Source: MKUN01 sp964481425 (GTDB lineage: Bacteria > Bacteroidota > Bacteroidia > Chitinophagales > Chitinophagaceae). Taken from it: a stretch of DNA of 53,293 nt. The stretch lies in assembly GCA_964481425.1 (NCBI GenBank), contig CAYZTM010000026.1, positions 1-53,293 of the forward strand, given 5' to 3'. The notes beneath the pieces were generated by a model. That model was not told where the DNA came from and searched no databases. It saw only the letters and a list, made by a program, of their open reading frames with translations. Numbering within the stretch: position 1 is the stretch's first letter; each line of letters starts with the position of its first letter. The position numbers and the translations under genes are program-made. Shown here piece by piece: positions 1-10,361 of this stretch.

Positions 1-525
1 GGTATCAAAGGCATCATGCAGGTAAAGAGTTCCTGGCGCGATTACATTTGGCTCATTGTAGCAGCTATTATTTTCCTCGCGCTTGCGGCTTTTGTTATCT
101 GGTATTTCCGGAAGAACAAGAAAGCACCCGCACCTGTGGCGGTACCTTCAGGTCCTGTCGAGACATTACAGGAGCGTACCTTGCGCCTGCTGGGCGAGCT
201 CGACCAGGAGCAGCTTTGGCAAAAAGGGCAGGTAAAGGAATACTATACCCGCCTTACCGACCTGTTGCGCAGCTATATCGAGCAGCGTTTCCGTACCTCT
301 GCTATGGAATTGACCACCGACGAACTTTTATACTCAGCCCGTCAGCATAAAGAGATGCATGCGCAGATCGATCTGCTGGCCAATATATTACAGACTGCAG
401 ACCTGGCTAAATTTGCCAAGGCGCAGCCACTGCCCCATGAGCATACCACTGCCATGGAGCATGCCATACAATTTGTGAACAATACCAAACCGGTAGTAAC
501 CATAACCACCCCGCAACAGAAATGA
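1..525 (+). CDS. Membrane protein of the Bat (aerotolerance) operon, 5'-partial
   Basis: The reading frame is open from the first base of the window, so this is the C-terminal part of a longer protein; the ATG at 16 is probably internal. One hydrophobic segment lies about 10-29 residues after that Met, followed by a Lys-rich stretch and a soluble helical domain of about 130 residues. It resembles the DUF4381/BatD-like proteins that sit between a DUF58 gene and batA in Bacteroidota. Its stop overlaps the batA start (ATGA at 522-525), which implies translational coupling. The hydrophobic segment would anchor the C-terminal domain in the cytoplasm. Family membership is inferred from context plus topology; exact function is unknown. 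Confidence 0.7.
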   Translation, partial: GIKGIMQVKSSWRDYIWLIVAAIIFLALAAFVIWYFRKNKKAPAPVAVPSGPVETLQERTLRLLGELDQEQLWQKGQVKEYYTRLTDLLRSYIEQRFRTSAMELTTDELLYSARQHKEMHAQIDLLANILQTADLAKFAKAQPLPHEHTTAMEHAIQFVNNTKPVVTITTPQQK

Positions 526-1535
526 GTGTATTATTGGACTGGAAACATTTGAGCTTTGCGCACCCCTTATATTTTGGGCTGCTGCTGCTTATCCCGTTCA
601 TGATATGGTGGCAGCGTCGTGCGGGCCGTCGTGCCGATAACCCCGCCCTGCGCCTTACTACGCTGCAGGGTATCCAGCGCATTAAACCTTCGTTTCGCGT
701 TCGTTTTCGCCCTGTCCTTTTTGTACTGCGCGTCATAGCGCTGGTTGCGCTGATCATAGCATTGGCCCGTCCGCAGTCAAGCAATGTTACTGAGTCTATC
801 GACAGTGAAGGCATAGATATAGTTATCAGTCTCGACGTTTCCGGCTCTATGCTGGCTATGGACTTTAAGCCCAACCGTATAGAGGCCGCTAAAGAGGTTG
901 CGCTTAATTTTATCGATCAGCGCCCTACCGATCGTATCGGTCTTGTAATTTTTGCAGGTGAGAGTTTCACACAGTGCCCCATCACTATCGACCACAATGT
1001 GCTTAAAGAGCAGGTGAGCCAAATAAAAAGCGGAACACTCGTTGATGGTACCAGCATAGGAATGGGCCTTGCAACCGCCGTCGACAGGCTGCGCAACTCA
1101 AAGGCCAAAAGCCGCGTGGTCATCCTGCTGACCGATGGTGTAAATAATACCGGCCTGATAGATCCCAATACGGCCCTTGAGATAGCCAAAGCCTACAAAG
1201 TGCGCGTTTATACCATAGGCATTGGTACACAGGGCCAGGCGCCCTATCCCGTACAAACCCCCTTCGGCACCCAGACCCAGATGATGCCCGTGCAGATAGA
1301 TGAGCCCCTGTTGCGCCAGATAGCCACGCAGACCGGAGGTAAGTATTTCCGCGCCACAGGCAACCGTTCACTGGCCGCCATCTACCAGGAGATCGACAAA
1401 ATGGAAAAGACCCGTGTCGAGATCAGTTCCTACAAGCACTATGCTGAGCTGTTTTTCCCCTTCGCCTGCATAGCCATTATATGCCTTGGCGCAGAGCTGG
1501 CCCTGCGCTACACCCTCTTCCGTAGTATTACTTAA
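522..1535 (+). CDS. batA: BatA-type von Willebrand factor A domain protein
   Basis: This 337-residue membrane protein has two N-terminal hydrophobic segments (about residues 14-30 and 63-82), a VWA domain from about 98 to 290 and a C-terminal hydrophobic segment (about 311-329). The metal-ion-dependent adhesion site is intact: DVSGSM at 105-110, a Thr in DGTS near 176, and TDG at 204-206. Proteins of this layout are the BatA members of the Bacteroides aerotolerance operon, thought to work with a MoxR ATPase in envelope or oxidative-stress tolerance. The start overlaps the upstream stop by 4 bases. Oddly, no batB, batC or batD follows; the next gene is an unrelated cold-shock gene. Confidence 0.88.
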   Translation: MSVLLDWKHLSFAHPLYFGLLLLIPFMIWWQRRAGRRADNPALRLTTLQGIQRIKPSFRVRFRPVLFVLRVIALVALIIALARPQSSNVTESIDSEGIDIVISLDVSGSMLAMDFKPNRIEAAKEVALNFIDQRPTDRIGLVIFAGESFTQCPITIDHNVLKEQVSQIKSGTLVDGTSIGMGLATAVDRLRNSKAKSRVVILLTDGVNNTGLIDPNTALEIAKAYKVRVYTIGIGTQGQAPYPVQTPFGTQTQMMPVQIDEPLLRQIATQTGGKYFRATGNRSLAAIYQEIDKMEKTRVEISSYKHYAELFFPFACIAIICLGAELALRYTLFRSIT

Positions 1536-1539
1536 GGCC

Positions 1540-1563
1540 CGGTAGCCCCAGTACCGCTTTTTT
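1540..1563 (+). terminator. Weak terminator-like hairpin after batA
   Basis: A 5-bp stem CGGTA/TACCG with a 7-nt loop is followed by six T residues, 5 bases after the batA stop. The stem is short, so this is a weak call, but it fits transcription ending after batA. Confidence 0.4.
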
Positions 1564-1715
1564 GCAGTCAGGCGCGTTACGGCGTATGGCGGCCAATGTT
1601 TCACCTCTTTGGCTTAGCCAGGATCAAGGGGGGGTAACGGATACCCGGGATTGCCCCTCCTAATCATAACTTTTTTATAACCCTAAACTTATTGCTGAAT
1701 ATCAAATATTTATTC

Positions 1716-1723
1716 TACCTTTG
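1716..1723 (+). promoter_or_regulatory. Bacteroidota -7 promoter element (TACCTTTG) for the cold-shock gene
   Basis: Perfect match to TAnnTTTG, 29 bases before the cold-shock start codon, with a TTG-containing -33-like site about 21 bases upstream (1692-1694). The region between is AT-rich. Confidence 0.7.
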
Positions 1724-1752
1724 TGCTTTATTAATTTTTTTATTTTAACACA

Positions 1753-1944
1753 ATGCAAGAAGGAACAGTAAAATTCTTCAATGTTACCAAAGGTTTTGGT
1801 TTCATTAAGCCGAACGATGGCGGCCAGGACATCTTTGTTCACGTATCAGGTCTTATCGACGAGATTCGCGAGAACGACAAGGTGACTTACGAAGTACAAA
1901 ATGGTAAAAAAGGTCTTAACGCAGTTAACGTAAAAGTTATCTAA
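1753..1944 (+). CDS. Cold-shock domain protein
   Basis: A 63-residue single cold-shock domain. Both nucleic-acid-binding motifs are present: RNP1-like KGFGFI (residues 13-18) and RNP2-like DIFVHVS (26-32). Such proteins bind single-stranded RNA or DNA and melt secondary structure, acting as RNA chaperones in cold or in normal growth. Length is typical. It stands alone, with its own promoter element at 1716 and a strong hairpin terminator right after it. Whether it is cold-induced cannot be told from sequence. Confidence 0.95.
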   Translation: MQEGTVKFFNVTKGFGFIKPNDGGQDIFVHVSGLIDEIRENDKVTYEVQNGKKGLNAVNVKVI

Positions 1945-1970
1945 TTATACACTTTTTTGAATCATTCCAA

Positions 1971-1995
1971 GGCAGGCTATATAGCCTGCCTTTTT
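1971..1995 (+). terminator. Intrinsic terminator of the cold-shock gene
   Basis: Perfect 20-nt palindrome (GGCAGGCTAT followed by its reverse complement, 1971-1990) followed by TTTTT at 1991-1995, 27 bases after the stop. Confidence 0.85.
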
Positions 1996-2112
1996 GCTGT
2001 CCCTGTGTTTCAGATGCTAAATAACTCCTCCATGATAGCTTACATATCAATTCAATCTAAGTCAAGAAAATAATTTTACATTTTATTTCATTTCCATTTC
2101 CTTCTTTTGGCA

Positions 2113-2120
2113 TAATTTTG
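2113..2120 (+). promoter_or_regulatory. -7 promoter element (TAATTTTG) for the MarR-MFS-isochorismatase operon
   Basis: Perfect TAnnTTTG match 32 bases before the MarR-family start codon, in a very AT-rich stretch. MarR proteins usually bind near their own promoter, but no clear palindromic operator was seen here. Confidence 0.6.
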
Positions 2121-2152
2121 TAAGGAAAACTTATCAGTTTAGCTTACTATTT

Positions 2153-2590
2153 ATGTCAGAGCTCAACCAGATGCAATTGGCCACCGATCTGCGGACCGTG
2201 GTCACCCGCCTTATTAAGAGACTGCGGACAGAATCTACCCTTGGTAACGAGTTATCGCTTACCGAACGTTCTACCCTTGCGCTCATACAGCAGCAGGGCA
2301 AGGCCTCACCGGCAGAGCTGGCCGCAATGGAGAAGATCACCAACCAATCCATGTCGGCAGTACTGCAGCACCTTGCTTCCCTGGGCTATATAGAGCGTAC
2401 CGCCTCTAAAGAAGATAAACGCAAGCAGGTCATCAGCATCTCGAAGGCCGGGGAGAAAAAACTGCAACAGGTGCGTAGCCTCCGCGACGAATGGCTGAGT
2501 CGTGCCATGCGCGATACCTGCACAGCACGGGAGCTGGAGGCACTTGCGAAGGCTGTGGCCGCACTTGGCAGGATAGTGGACTACGAATAG
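2153..2590 (+). CDS. MarR-family transcriptional regulator
   Basis: A 145-residue winged-helix regulator. The helix-turn-helix spans roughly residues 44-75 and the wing carries the characteristic D-x-R motif (KEDKRKQV, near 84-91) followed by an ISISKAG strand. MarR proteins are dimeric repressors released by small ligands. It is first in an apparent operon: 45 bases later comes an MFS exporter, then an isochorismatase-fold enzyme 29 bases further on. This arrangement suggests it controls the exporter in response to a toxic or aromatic compound; the ligand cannot be deduced. Confidence 0.9.
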   Translation: MSELNQMQLATDLRTVVTRLIKRLRTESTLGNELSLTERSTLALIQQQGKASPAELAAMEKITNQSMSAVLQHLASLGYIERTASKEDKRKQVISISKAGEKKLQQVRSLRDEWLSRAMRDTCTARELEALAKAVAALGRIVDYE

Positions 2591-2635
2591 GGCAGGTAAA
2601 AAATTAAAGACAGGGACTAAAGACGAAGGGGTTTT

Positions 2636-3901
2636 ATGAAGATCAACACATTCAGGGCATTCAGCAGCCGCAACTACAGGTTGTTTTTCATCGGGCAGTC
2701 CATATCCCTTATGGGTACATGGATGCAGAAGACGGCTGTGAGCTGGGTCATCTACTCGCTCACGCATTCCAAGTTCATGCTCGGGGTATCCTTGTTCGCT
2801 ACCATGTTCCCATCATTTCTTTTTTCTTTCCTCGGTGGTGCCGTCAGCGACAGGTACAACCGCTATAAGGTCTTGTTGCTTACTCAAATTATCTCCATGT
2901 TGCAGGCCATACTGCTTACCCTGCTGGTGTATTTCGGTCACGATATTGTTTGGGGCGTGCTGGCGCTCAGCGCTATGCTGGGCATCGTCAATGCTTTCGA
3001 TGTACCGGCAAGGCAGTCGCTGGTGGCCCAGATGGTGAATAATGAAGAAGACCTGCCCAATGCCCTTGCGCTCAATTCATCAATGGTCAACCTGTCGCGG
3101 CTCATAGGCCCCGGTATTGCAGGCATCGCCATAGAGGCCCTCGGCGACGATGTATGTTTTGGCCTGAACGCGCTGAGTTTTCTCGCGGTCATTATCTCAT
3201 TACTTATGATGCGCCTGCCGCAGCATAAGGCCCCCGCCAGAAGCAAGAACATCTTTACCGATATGCGTGAGGGCTTCCGCTACCTGAAGCAGACACCTTC
3301 GGTAGCTTTTGTTATCGAGATGCTGGGCTTGATGAGCCTTTTTGTATTGCCCTTCAATACGCTCATCCCTGCCTATGCCAAAGATATCTTTCACGGCACG
3401 GCCTCTACCTTCGGCATCATTGATAGCATCATTGGCCTGGGCGCATTTTCCGGTGCCCTCTATCTTGCCTCGCTGCGCCCCGGCGCCGATCTGCGTGTAG
3501 TGCTGGCCGTCAACACCTTCATCCTTGGCCTTGGCCTCGTGCTTTTCTCGCATACTACCATTTACCCGCTCGCATTGGCATTTGCGGTGCTCTGCGGTTT
3601 CGGCATGATGTCGCAGATCACCGTATGCAATACCCTGGTACAAACCACGGTGCCCCCGGCTATGCGCGGCCGCGTCATCAGCTTTTATGCTATGGCATTC
3701 TTCGGCATGCAGCCTATCGGTGGCCTTATCGTTGGTTCGGTATCGCAGCATATAGGGGTAGAGAACACAGTACTGGCCGAGGGCATTATTGCTGTAGTGG
3801 CCGGGGGGCTTCACCTGCGCTTCCTGCGCAAAAGCAAACTGGCCGAAAAGGACAAACAGCGTTTGGAAGAGCAGCCTATGGAGGCTACCATACCTGTATA
3901 A
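2636..3901 (+). CDS. MFS transporter, DHA3/EntS-like exporter
   Basis: A 421-residue major facilitator superfamily protein with about 12 hydrophobic segments. The N-terminal phrase NYRLFFIGQSISLMGTWMQ and the loop DRYNRYKVLL match the MFS_3 group that includes the enterobactin exporter EntS and macrolide-efflux-like proteins. A hydrophilic central loop (about residues 195-215) separates the two six-helix halves and the C-terminal tail is charged. Length is normal for the group. It is the second gene of the MarR operon, so it is probably an inducible efflux pump of the inner membrane; substrate unknown. Confidence 0.87.
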   Translation: MKINTFRAFSSRNYRLFFIGQSISLMGTWMQKTAVSWVIYSLTHSKFMLGVSLFATMFPSFLFSFLGGAVSDRYNRYKVLLLTQIISMLQAILLTLLVYFGHDIVWGVLALSAMLGIVNAFDVPARQSLVAQMVNNEEDLPNALALNSSMVNLSRLIGPGIAGIAIEALGDDVCFGLNALSFLAVIISLLMMRLPQHKAPARSKNIFTDMREGFRYLKQTPSVAFVIEMLGLMSLFVLPFNTLIPAYAKDIFHGTASTFGIIDSIIGLGAFSGALYLASLRPGADLRVVLAVNTFILGLGLVLFSHTTIYPLALAFAVLCGFGMMSQITVCNTLVQTTVPPAMRGRVISFYAMAFFGMQPIGGLIVGSVSQHIGVENTVLAEGIIAVVAGGLHLRFLRKSKLAEKDKQRLEEQPMEATIPV

Positions 3902-3930
3902 ATGTGAACGATATAAAAACAACATAGAAC

Positions 3931-4499
3931 ATGGTAACAGCTATCGACAAGAACACAGCACTCGTATTGATAGACCTGCAGAAGGCCATAGTACAGGGCG
4001 ATACCGCCCACCCCATGCAGCAGGTATTGGCCAATGCCGCAAAACTCGCTAACGTGTTTCGCGGGGCGGGCCTGCCCGTGGTATTGGTGAGCGTTGATCC
4101 CACTCATCCCGCTTGGGGGAAGACCCGCAAAGAGGTGACGATGCAGTTGGGCAAGATCCCCGCGGAAATGTTCGCGCTGGTACCTGAGCTCAACGAACAA
4201 CCCGGCGACATCCGTATCATCAAACACAGCTGGGGCGCATTTTTTGAGACGGCGCTCGATGAAGAGCTGAAAAAAAGAGGCGTTACGGGTATTGTGCTCG
4301 GTGGTGTATCCACCAGTATTGGCGTAGAGGGCACAGCCCGGCAGGCCGGTGAACGCAGCTACAACATTGCCTTTGCGCAGGATGCTATGACCGACAGGGC
4401 CATGGAAGCACACGAACGAAGCATGAAATACATCTTCCCCCGCATGGGCGAGATAGATACCACCGAAAATATCATTGCTCAACTGGCGGGGCGGGAGGC

Positions 4500-4503
<4 letters not shown>
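3931..4503 (+). CDS. Isochorismatase-fold protein lacking the catalytic cysteine
   Basis: A 190-residue cysteine-hydrolase-superfamily protein. Asp15 (ALVLIDLQ) and Lys98 (IIKHSWGAF) of the usual Asp-Lys-Cys triad are present, but the nucleophile position in GGVSTSIGVEGTAR is Gly131. Nicotinamidase-type relatives have Cys there; true isochorismatases such as EntB also have Gly, so an amidase mechanism is unlikely and a vinyl-ether hydrolase or non-thiol reaction is possible. The gene is third in the MarR-MFS operon. Its TAA stop at 4501-4503 shares bases with the stop of the convergent kbl gene. Confidence 0.85.
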
Positions 4504-5693
<1,190 letters not shown>

Positions 5694-5825
5694 GGGTACG
5701 CTTATTTTAGGCTTACAAAATAAAGGCAATCGGCGTATTTTTCTTAAAGTATTCCCAAAAACATTTATCATGCTATCTTGGCAATGCAGGAAGGTTAAAT
5801 TTACAGGCTCATATAAAATTGTTTT

Positions 5826-6572
5826 TTGCGCTATACGATCACCATATTGCTTTTTTTACTGGCAGCTACGGCAAATGCACAGGCCCTAAAAGGCCGCGTG
5901 ACCGATGAGGCAACGGGTAAGCCTTTGTATCCCGTCACGGTGGTGAACCTGGATACGCGGCAGAGCGCATACAGTAATGAGCAGGGTTATTTCAGTATAG
6001 CTGTGCGCCCCGGCGACCATGTGGCCTTTTCCTATATCGGGTACAAGCCCCAGCAAAAAGACATAGGTTTTATCACTGCCTCGGTAGATATTAAGGTTAA
6101 AATGGAACAGATCAATTACCAGCTCGATGAGTTCACGGTGCGGCCCGACTATACGCCGTACCAGGCGGACTCTATCAGGCGCCGTTCCACCTACCAGCGC
6201 CCCCTGGCCATGCCACATGCCAATCCATTCAACAGCCCGATATCGGCACTGGCGCAGCTCTTTGCCCCAACCACTAAGGCCACCTTCCGCTTCCAGAAGA
6301 ACTATGCGAAATGGGAATCGCAGCTATTCGTAGATAGCCGTTATTCACCCGAGCTGGTAACACAGCTTACCGGCCTGACCGGCGATTCATTAGCTGGCTT
6401 CATGAACAACACGCCCATGCCGTACGACTATGCACGCACTGCTACCGACCTGGAGGTGAAAATGTGGATACGCTACAACTACAAACAATGGCTAAAGAAC
6501 GGCGCAAAGATGATAGTGACGGATAGCAGTGTGATAAAACCAGATAGTGCTGCGCCGGAGCCTGACAGATAA
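5826..6572 (+). CDS. Secreted carboxypeptidase-regulatory-like domain protein
   Basis: A 248-residue exported protein. Start is TTG at 5826: no in-frame ATG lies between the upstream stop (TAA at 5814) and the signal peptide. Residues 1-18 form a signal peptide ending ANA-QA. Residues about 20-95 are a CarboxypepD_reg-like beta-sandwich (GRVTDEATGKPLYPVTVVN through SYIGYKP), common at the N terminus of TonB-dependent receptors and in stand-alone Bacteroidota envelope proteins. The rest (about 100-248) is helical and charged with no recognised domain and no barrel, so it is not a truncated receptor in any obvious way. Function unknown; probably periplasmic or outer-membrane associated. Confidence 0.8.
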   Translation: MRYTITILLFLLAATANAQALKGRVTDEATGKPLYPVTVVNLDTRQSAYSNEQGYFSIAVRPGDHVAFSYIGYKPQQKDIGFITASVDIKVKMEQINYQLDEFTVRPDYTPYQADSIRRRSTYQRPLAMPHANPFNSPISALAQLFAPTTKATFRFQKNYAKWESQLFVDSRYSPELVTQLTGLTGDSLAGFMNNTPMPYDYARTATDLEVKMWIRYNYKQWLKNGAKMIVTDSSVIKPDSAAPEPDR

Positions 6573-6654
6573 TATAGGATTTGCTTACCTCGCTATAACC
6601 ATCGCAATTCATCGCTGGTAGCCCCGGCAACTATATTTTGATTAACTTGCCTTA

Positions 6655-7377
6655 ATGTTACCAGCATGGCAAACGGGAATAGTAAAAAGGATAGAGCAGG
6701 CCACGCACAATACACGTCGCTACTGGATAGAAATGCCCGAAACACAGGTGTTCGATTTCAAACCCGGGCAGTTCGTCACGCTCGATCTGCCGATACATGA
6801 GCAGCGCAACAAACGCTGGCGCAGCTACAGCATCGCATCGGCCCCCGATGGCACCAATATCATTGAGCTGGTCATTTCATACATAGAAGACGGAGTAGGC
6901 ACCAACTACATATTCAGCGAGATAAAGGAGGGCAGCAGCTTCACGCTCCGCGGTCCGCAGGGCGTCTTTACCATGCCGGAGCATGTGGAGAAAGACCTGT
7001 TCTTTATCTGCACAGGCACAGGTATAGCGCCCTTCCGTAGTATGCTGCATTACATTAACAGGCACAGTATCCCCCACGGGCAGATACACCTCATTTTCGG
7101 TACACGCACGCAGAAGGACCTCCTGTATGCAGATGAGATGCGCGAGCTGGAGAAGATGATGCCCCGCTTTGAATTTAACCCCACCCTTTCGCGTGAGGAC
7201 TGGGAAGGAGCCAGTGGTTATGTACATGCCATTTACGAAGAACTTTGCTGCAATTACGGCTACCGCCCTGCGCACTTTATGCTCTGCGGCTGGCGCGCTA
7301 TGATAGACGAGGCCAAAGAGCGCATCCTTAAGATGGGCTATGATAAGAAAGACATCCACCTCGAGCTTTACGGATAG
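6655..7377 (+). CDS. Two-domain ferredoxin-NADP reductase-like flavoprotein
   Basis: A 240-residue oxidoreductase. The FAD-binding barrel has the R-x-Y-S motif (RSYS at 56-59) and the NAD(P)-binding domain has CTGTGIAPFRS (about 119-129) and a later FMLCGW motif, with a C terminus ending ELYG. There is no [2Fe-2S] domain, so it is a minimal FNR-type module that passes electrons between NAD(P)H and a separate partner such as ferredoxin or an oxygenase. No partner gene is adjacent. It may follow the upstream secreted-protein gene (82-base gap) or be separately expressed. Confidence 0.9.
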   Translation: MLPAWQTGIVKRIEQATHNTRRYWIEMPETQVFDFKPGQFVTLDLPIHEQRNKRWRSYSIASAPDGTNIIELVISYIEDGVGTNYIFSEIKEGSSFTLRGPQGVFTMPEHVEKDLFFICTGTGIAPFRSMLHYINRHSIPHGQIHLIFGTRTQKDLLYADEMRELEKMMPRFEFNPTLSREDWEGASGYVHAIYEELCCNYGYRPAHFMLCGWRAMIDEAKERILKMGYDKKDIHLELYG

Positions 7378-7465
7378 CACTATGCATTAGCTATTTATTT
7401 CTATTTTTTTGTTGCTTTCGTGGCATGTTATTTTTAGTAAATAACAGCACACAACACTATGAGCA

Positions 7466-9697
7466 ATGAACACCCCTAAGAGAATGTTGATCGTATCCAA
7501 CCGGCTGCCGGTGAAGATGATACAAAAAGAAGGCGGTATCAGTTACCGGAACAGTGAAGGAGGGCTTGCTACGGGCTTGGGCAGTATTTATAAAGAGGAT
7601 GGTAATTTGTGGATAGGATGGCCCGGTGATATAGTAGCAGATAAGGATAAGGACAAAGTGCGGCAGGACCTCGCCAGGGACAACCTGCACCCCATATTTC
7701 TCACCGCGCAGGAGATACAGGATTATTATGAGGGTTTTTCGAATGAGACATTATGGCCCTTGTTTCATTATTTTCCCACATACAGCGTGTATAAACCGGA
7801 GCAATTTGATGTCTATAAACAGGCAAATCAAAAATTCGCCGATGAGATACTGAAGATAGCTACCGAGGATGATGTGATATGGATACACGATTACCAGCTG
7901 ATGCTGCTGCCCGAAATGATACGCAGTAAGCTGCCGGGTGTCACCATTGGCTTTTTCCTGCACATACCTTTCCCATCATATGAGGTGTTTCGCTTATTGC
8001 CCTGGCGTAAGGAGTTGCTTACAGGCCTTTCCGGTGCCGATGTGGTCGGTTTTCATACCTACGATGATGTACGGCACTTCCTCAGCGCCACCAGCAGAAT
8101 ACTGAACGTGAACGCAACGGTGAACGAACTGGTGATAGACAACCGTAAGATAGTGGCGGATGCTTTTCCTATCAGTATAGACTATAAGAAATACCGGCAA
8201 CTGGCGGAAAGTGCTGAAACAAAACGTAATGAGCGCAAGCTACGGGAACTGACCGGACATAATAAGCTGGTTATCTCTATAGACAGACTGGACTATACCA
8301 AAGGAATACTGAACCGCCTGCAGGCATATAAGCTGTTGCTTGAACGCCATCCAGAATTGCGGGGAAAGATAACCCTGGTGCACCTGGTCGTGCCATCGCG
8401 CGATAATGTGGCCAGGTACAAGGAGCTTAAGGAAGAAATGGATAAGCTGATAGGCGATATCAACGGGCGTTTCAGCACATTCAGCTGGCAGCCTATACAA
8501 CATTTTTACCGCTCCTTCAACATCGAAATATTATCAGCGCTTTATAAGGCAGCAGATGTGGCCCTGGTAACACCTTTGCGCGATGGCATGAACCTCGTAA
8601 GCAAGGAATATGTGGCCAGTAAAATAGACCAGAAAGGTGTATTGGTGCTCAGTGAAATGGCCGGTGCATCCAGGGAACTGCCTGAAGCAATACTGGTCAA
8701 CCCTTCAGATATCTGGGACTATGCCGAAAAAATTTACCAGGCGCTTAATATGCCTGAAGAGGAGCAGAAGCAGCGCATGGCAAGTATGCAGCAAACGGTT
8801 TCAAAATTTGATATTTTCAATTGGGTTAAGAACTTCATCGGCAAACTGGAGGAAGTGAAATTGCAACAACAGGAACTGAGCACACGTAACATAAGTTCCG
8901 GCATATTGCAAAAGATGGGTATCAGCTATCACTATGGGCACCAGCGCTTGTTGTTCCTGGACTACGATGGAACATTGGTCCCCTTCCGGAAGCAGGTGAA
9001 TGAAGCCAGGCCGGACGATGAGTTACTCGGGCTATTGGAATGCATTTGTAATGATCCGCGCAATAAGGTAGTGATCACCAGTGGACGCGATTACAAAACG
9101 TTGGATAACTGGCTGGGCTACCTGCCTCTTGATATTATAGCAGAACATGGGGCCTGGTATAAAGAGTATGAAAAGCCCTGGCGCTATCGCCGCGATCTCA
9201 ACCATGAATGGAAACAGGACATCCTCAATGTGTTGGACCTATATACCAGTCGCACCCCCGGCTCTTTTATTGAGGAGAAGAGTTATTCGCTTGCCTGGCA
9301 TTATCGCAAGACCGAGGCCGGACTTGGCATATTAAGGTCGCAGGAGATATTGGCCGACCTGAGATACCTGGCTGCAGACCTGGGGCTTCAGGTATTGCAG
9401 GGCGATAAAGTAATAGAGATCAAGAACATATCGGTAAATAAGGGCAAGGCAGCCAAGCGCTGGCTGGAAAAAGGAGACTACGATTTTATCCTGGCCATAG
9501 GTGACGACCATACCGATGAGGATACGTTCAAGGCTATGCCTGAAGATGCTATAACCATAAAAGTGGGCAGCAGCATTTCGGCAGCAACCTATTATCTTGG
9601 CTCATACCTCGATGTACGTAAACTGTTAAAGGAGGTATGCGTAGCGGGTTCGGATGAGCAGGATGCGCACGAGGCTTTATTGGAAAATATCTATTGA
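7466..9697 (+). CDS. otsA-otsB: Bifunctional trehalose-6-phosphate synthase/phosphatase
   Basis: A 743-residue fusion. Residues about 1-480 are a GT20 trehalose-6-phosphate synthase (OtsA): SNRLPV near the N terminus, the GGLATGLG loop and the DRLDYTKGI donor-site segment near 272. Residues about 490-740 are the HAD-type phosphatase (OtsB): DYDGT nucleophile motif near 498 and GDDHTDEDTF near the C terminus. Together they make trehalose from UDP-glucose and glucose-6-phosphate in the cytoplasm, for osmotic or desiccation protection. The start at 7466 is chosen over an out-of-frame ATG at 7459. A perfect 19-bp hairpin follows the gene. Confidence 0.96.
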   Translation: MNTPKRMLIVSNRLPVKMIQKEGGISYRNSEGGLATGLGSIYKEDGNLWIGWPGDIVADKDKDKVRQDLARDNLHPIFLTAQEIQDYYEGFSNETLWPLFHYFPTYSVYKPEQFDVYKQANQKFADEILKIATEDDVIWIHDYQLMLLPEMIRSKLPGVTIGFFLHIPFPSYEVFRLLPWRKELLTGLSGADVVGFHTYDDVRHFLSATSRILNVNATVNELVIDNRKIVADAFPISIDYKKYRQLAESAETKRNERKLRELTGHNKLVISIDRLDYTKGILNRLQAYKLLLERHPELRGKITLVHLVVPSRDNVARYKELKEEMDKLIGDINGRFSTFSWQPIQHFYRSFNIEILSALYKAADVALVTPLRDGMNLVSKEYVASKIDQKGVLVLSEMAGASRELPEAILVNPSDIWDYAEKIYQALNMPEEEQKQRMASMQQTVSKFDIFNWVKNFIGKLEEVKLQQQELSTRNISSGILQKMGISYHYGHQRLLFLDYDGTLVPFRKQVNEARPDDELLGLLECICNDPRNKVVITSGRDYKTLDNWLGYLPLDIIAEHGAWYKEYEKPWRYRRDLNHEWKQDILNVLDLYTSRTPGSFIEEKSYSLAWHYRKTEAGLGILRSQEILADLRYLAADLGLQVLQGDKVIEIKNISVNKGKAAKRWLEKGDYDFILAIGDDHTDEDTFKAMPEDAITIKVGSSISAATYYLGSYLDVRKLLKEVCVAGSDEQDAHEALLENIY

Positions 9698-9701
9698 TGA
9701 T

Positions 9702-9742
9702 AAAATAAAGAGAGGCCGGCTATGCCGGCCTCTCTTTATTTT
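9702..9742. terminator. Bidirectional terminator between otsA-otsB and the DUF5606 gene
   Basis: A perfect 19-bp inverted repeat with a 3-nt loop (TAT, 9721-9723). The GC-rich core AGAGGCCGGC is flanked by A-rich and T-rich arms, so it reads as an intrinsic terminator on both strands. Confidence 0.92.
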
Positions 9743-9752
9743 GAAGCAGTAT

Positions 9753-10343
9753 TTATTCTTCTGTTTTTTTCTTTTTTGTAGCTGTTTTCTTAACGGGCTT
9801 TTCAGTGCCGTCATCTGTCTTTTCGCTGGCAGCTTTTTTCTTTTTTGGGGCAGCTTTCTTGGCAGGTTTTTCAGCAGGTTCTTCGCTCACTTCAGCTTTT
9901 GCTTCGGCAGGCGTGGCTTCAGTTTCAACTTCAGGCGCTTCGTCAGCCGGAACCTCAAAATTCAGGAGGTCGTTTGCCTTCAGGAGGTCGTACCATTTCA
10001 GCATCTTCTTCATATCGCTCACATACACACGCTCCTCGTCTATCTCTGCAAAAATGCTTTTGAAGTAATTCTTGATACCGTTGTTATCTGCCTTCTTTGG
10101 ATCGGCCATGGCAACAGTACCCTCAGTGTCCTTCATTTTCTGAAACACCTCGTGCAGGCGCACATTGTCACCGGTGGTATACACTTCGATACTCTCCAAA
10201 GGAGTTACGTTATGCAGGCGGGCAGAAATAAATTTGGTTGACTGGTCTGCCAGGTTGCGCACTATAGCGCCATCGCTCTTGGTTGTCAGGAGCTGGTAGA
10301 GGCCGCCAAGGCCTGTCACTGCTACGATTTCTCTGTATTGCAT
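9753..10343 (-). CDS. DUF5606-type protein with Lys/Ala-rich tail
   Basis: From MQYREI at 10343 this is 196 residues; the frame continues 7 codons upstream but the family begins at this Met and a -7 element lies just behind it. The N-terminal ~130 residues match the Bacteroidota DUF5606 domain (EIVAVTGLGGLYQLL...). The C-terminal ~65 residues are low complexity: first acidic/Ala/Pro/Glu, then repeated KKAAPKKKKA-type motifs like histone H1 or AlgP tails. The tail suggests nucleic-acid or polyanion binding, which is inference. Cytoplasmic; function unknown. Confidence 0.85.
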   Translation of the reverse strand: MQYREIVAVTGLGGLYQLLTTKSDGAIVRNLADQSTKFISARLHNVTPLESIEVYTTGDNVRLHEVFQKMKDTEGTVAMADPKKADNNGIKNYFKSIFAEIDEERVYVSDMKKMLKWYDLLKANDLLNFEVPADEAPEVETEATPAEAKAEVSEEPAEKPAKKAAPKKKKAASEKTDDGTEKPVKKTATKKKKTEE

Positions 10344-10361
10344 ATTAAAAACTAAGGGAGG

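Noticed and set aside
3200..3925. Minus-strand 241-codon frame opposite the MFS gene
   Set aside because: No motif, no promoter, overlaps a clear transporter gene.
5694..5771. 26-residue N-terminal extension of kbl
   Set aside because: Basic and unlike the family; starting at 5693 gives the standard length.
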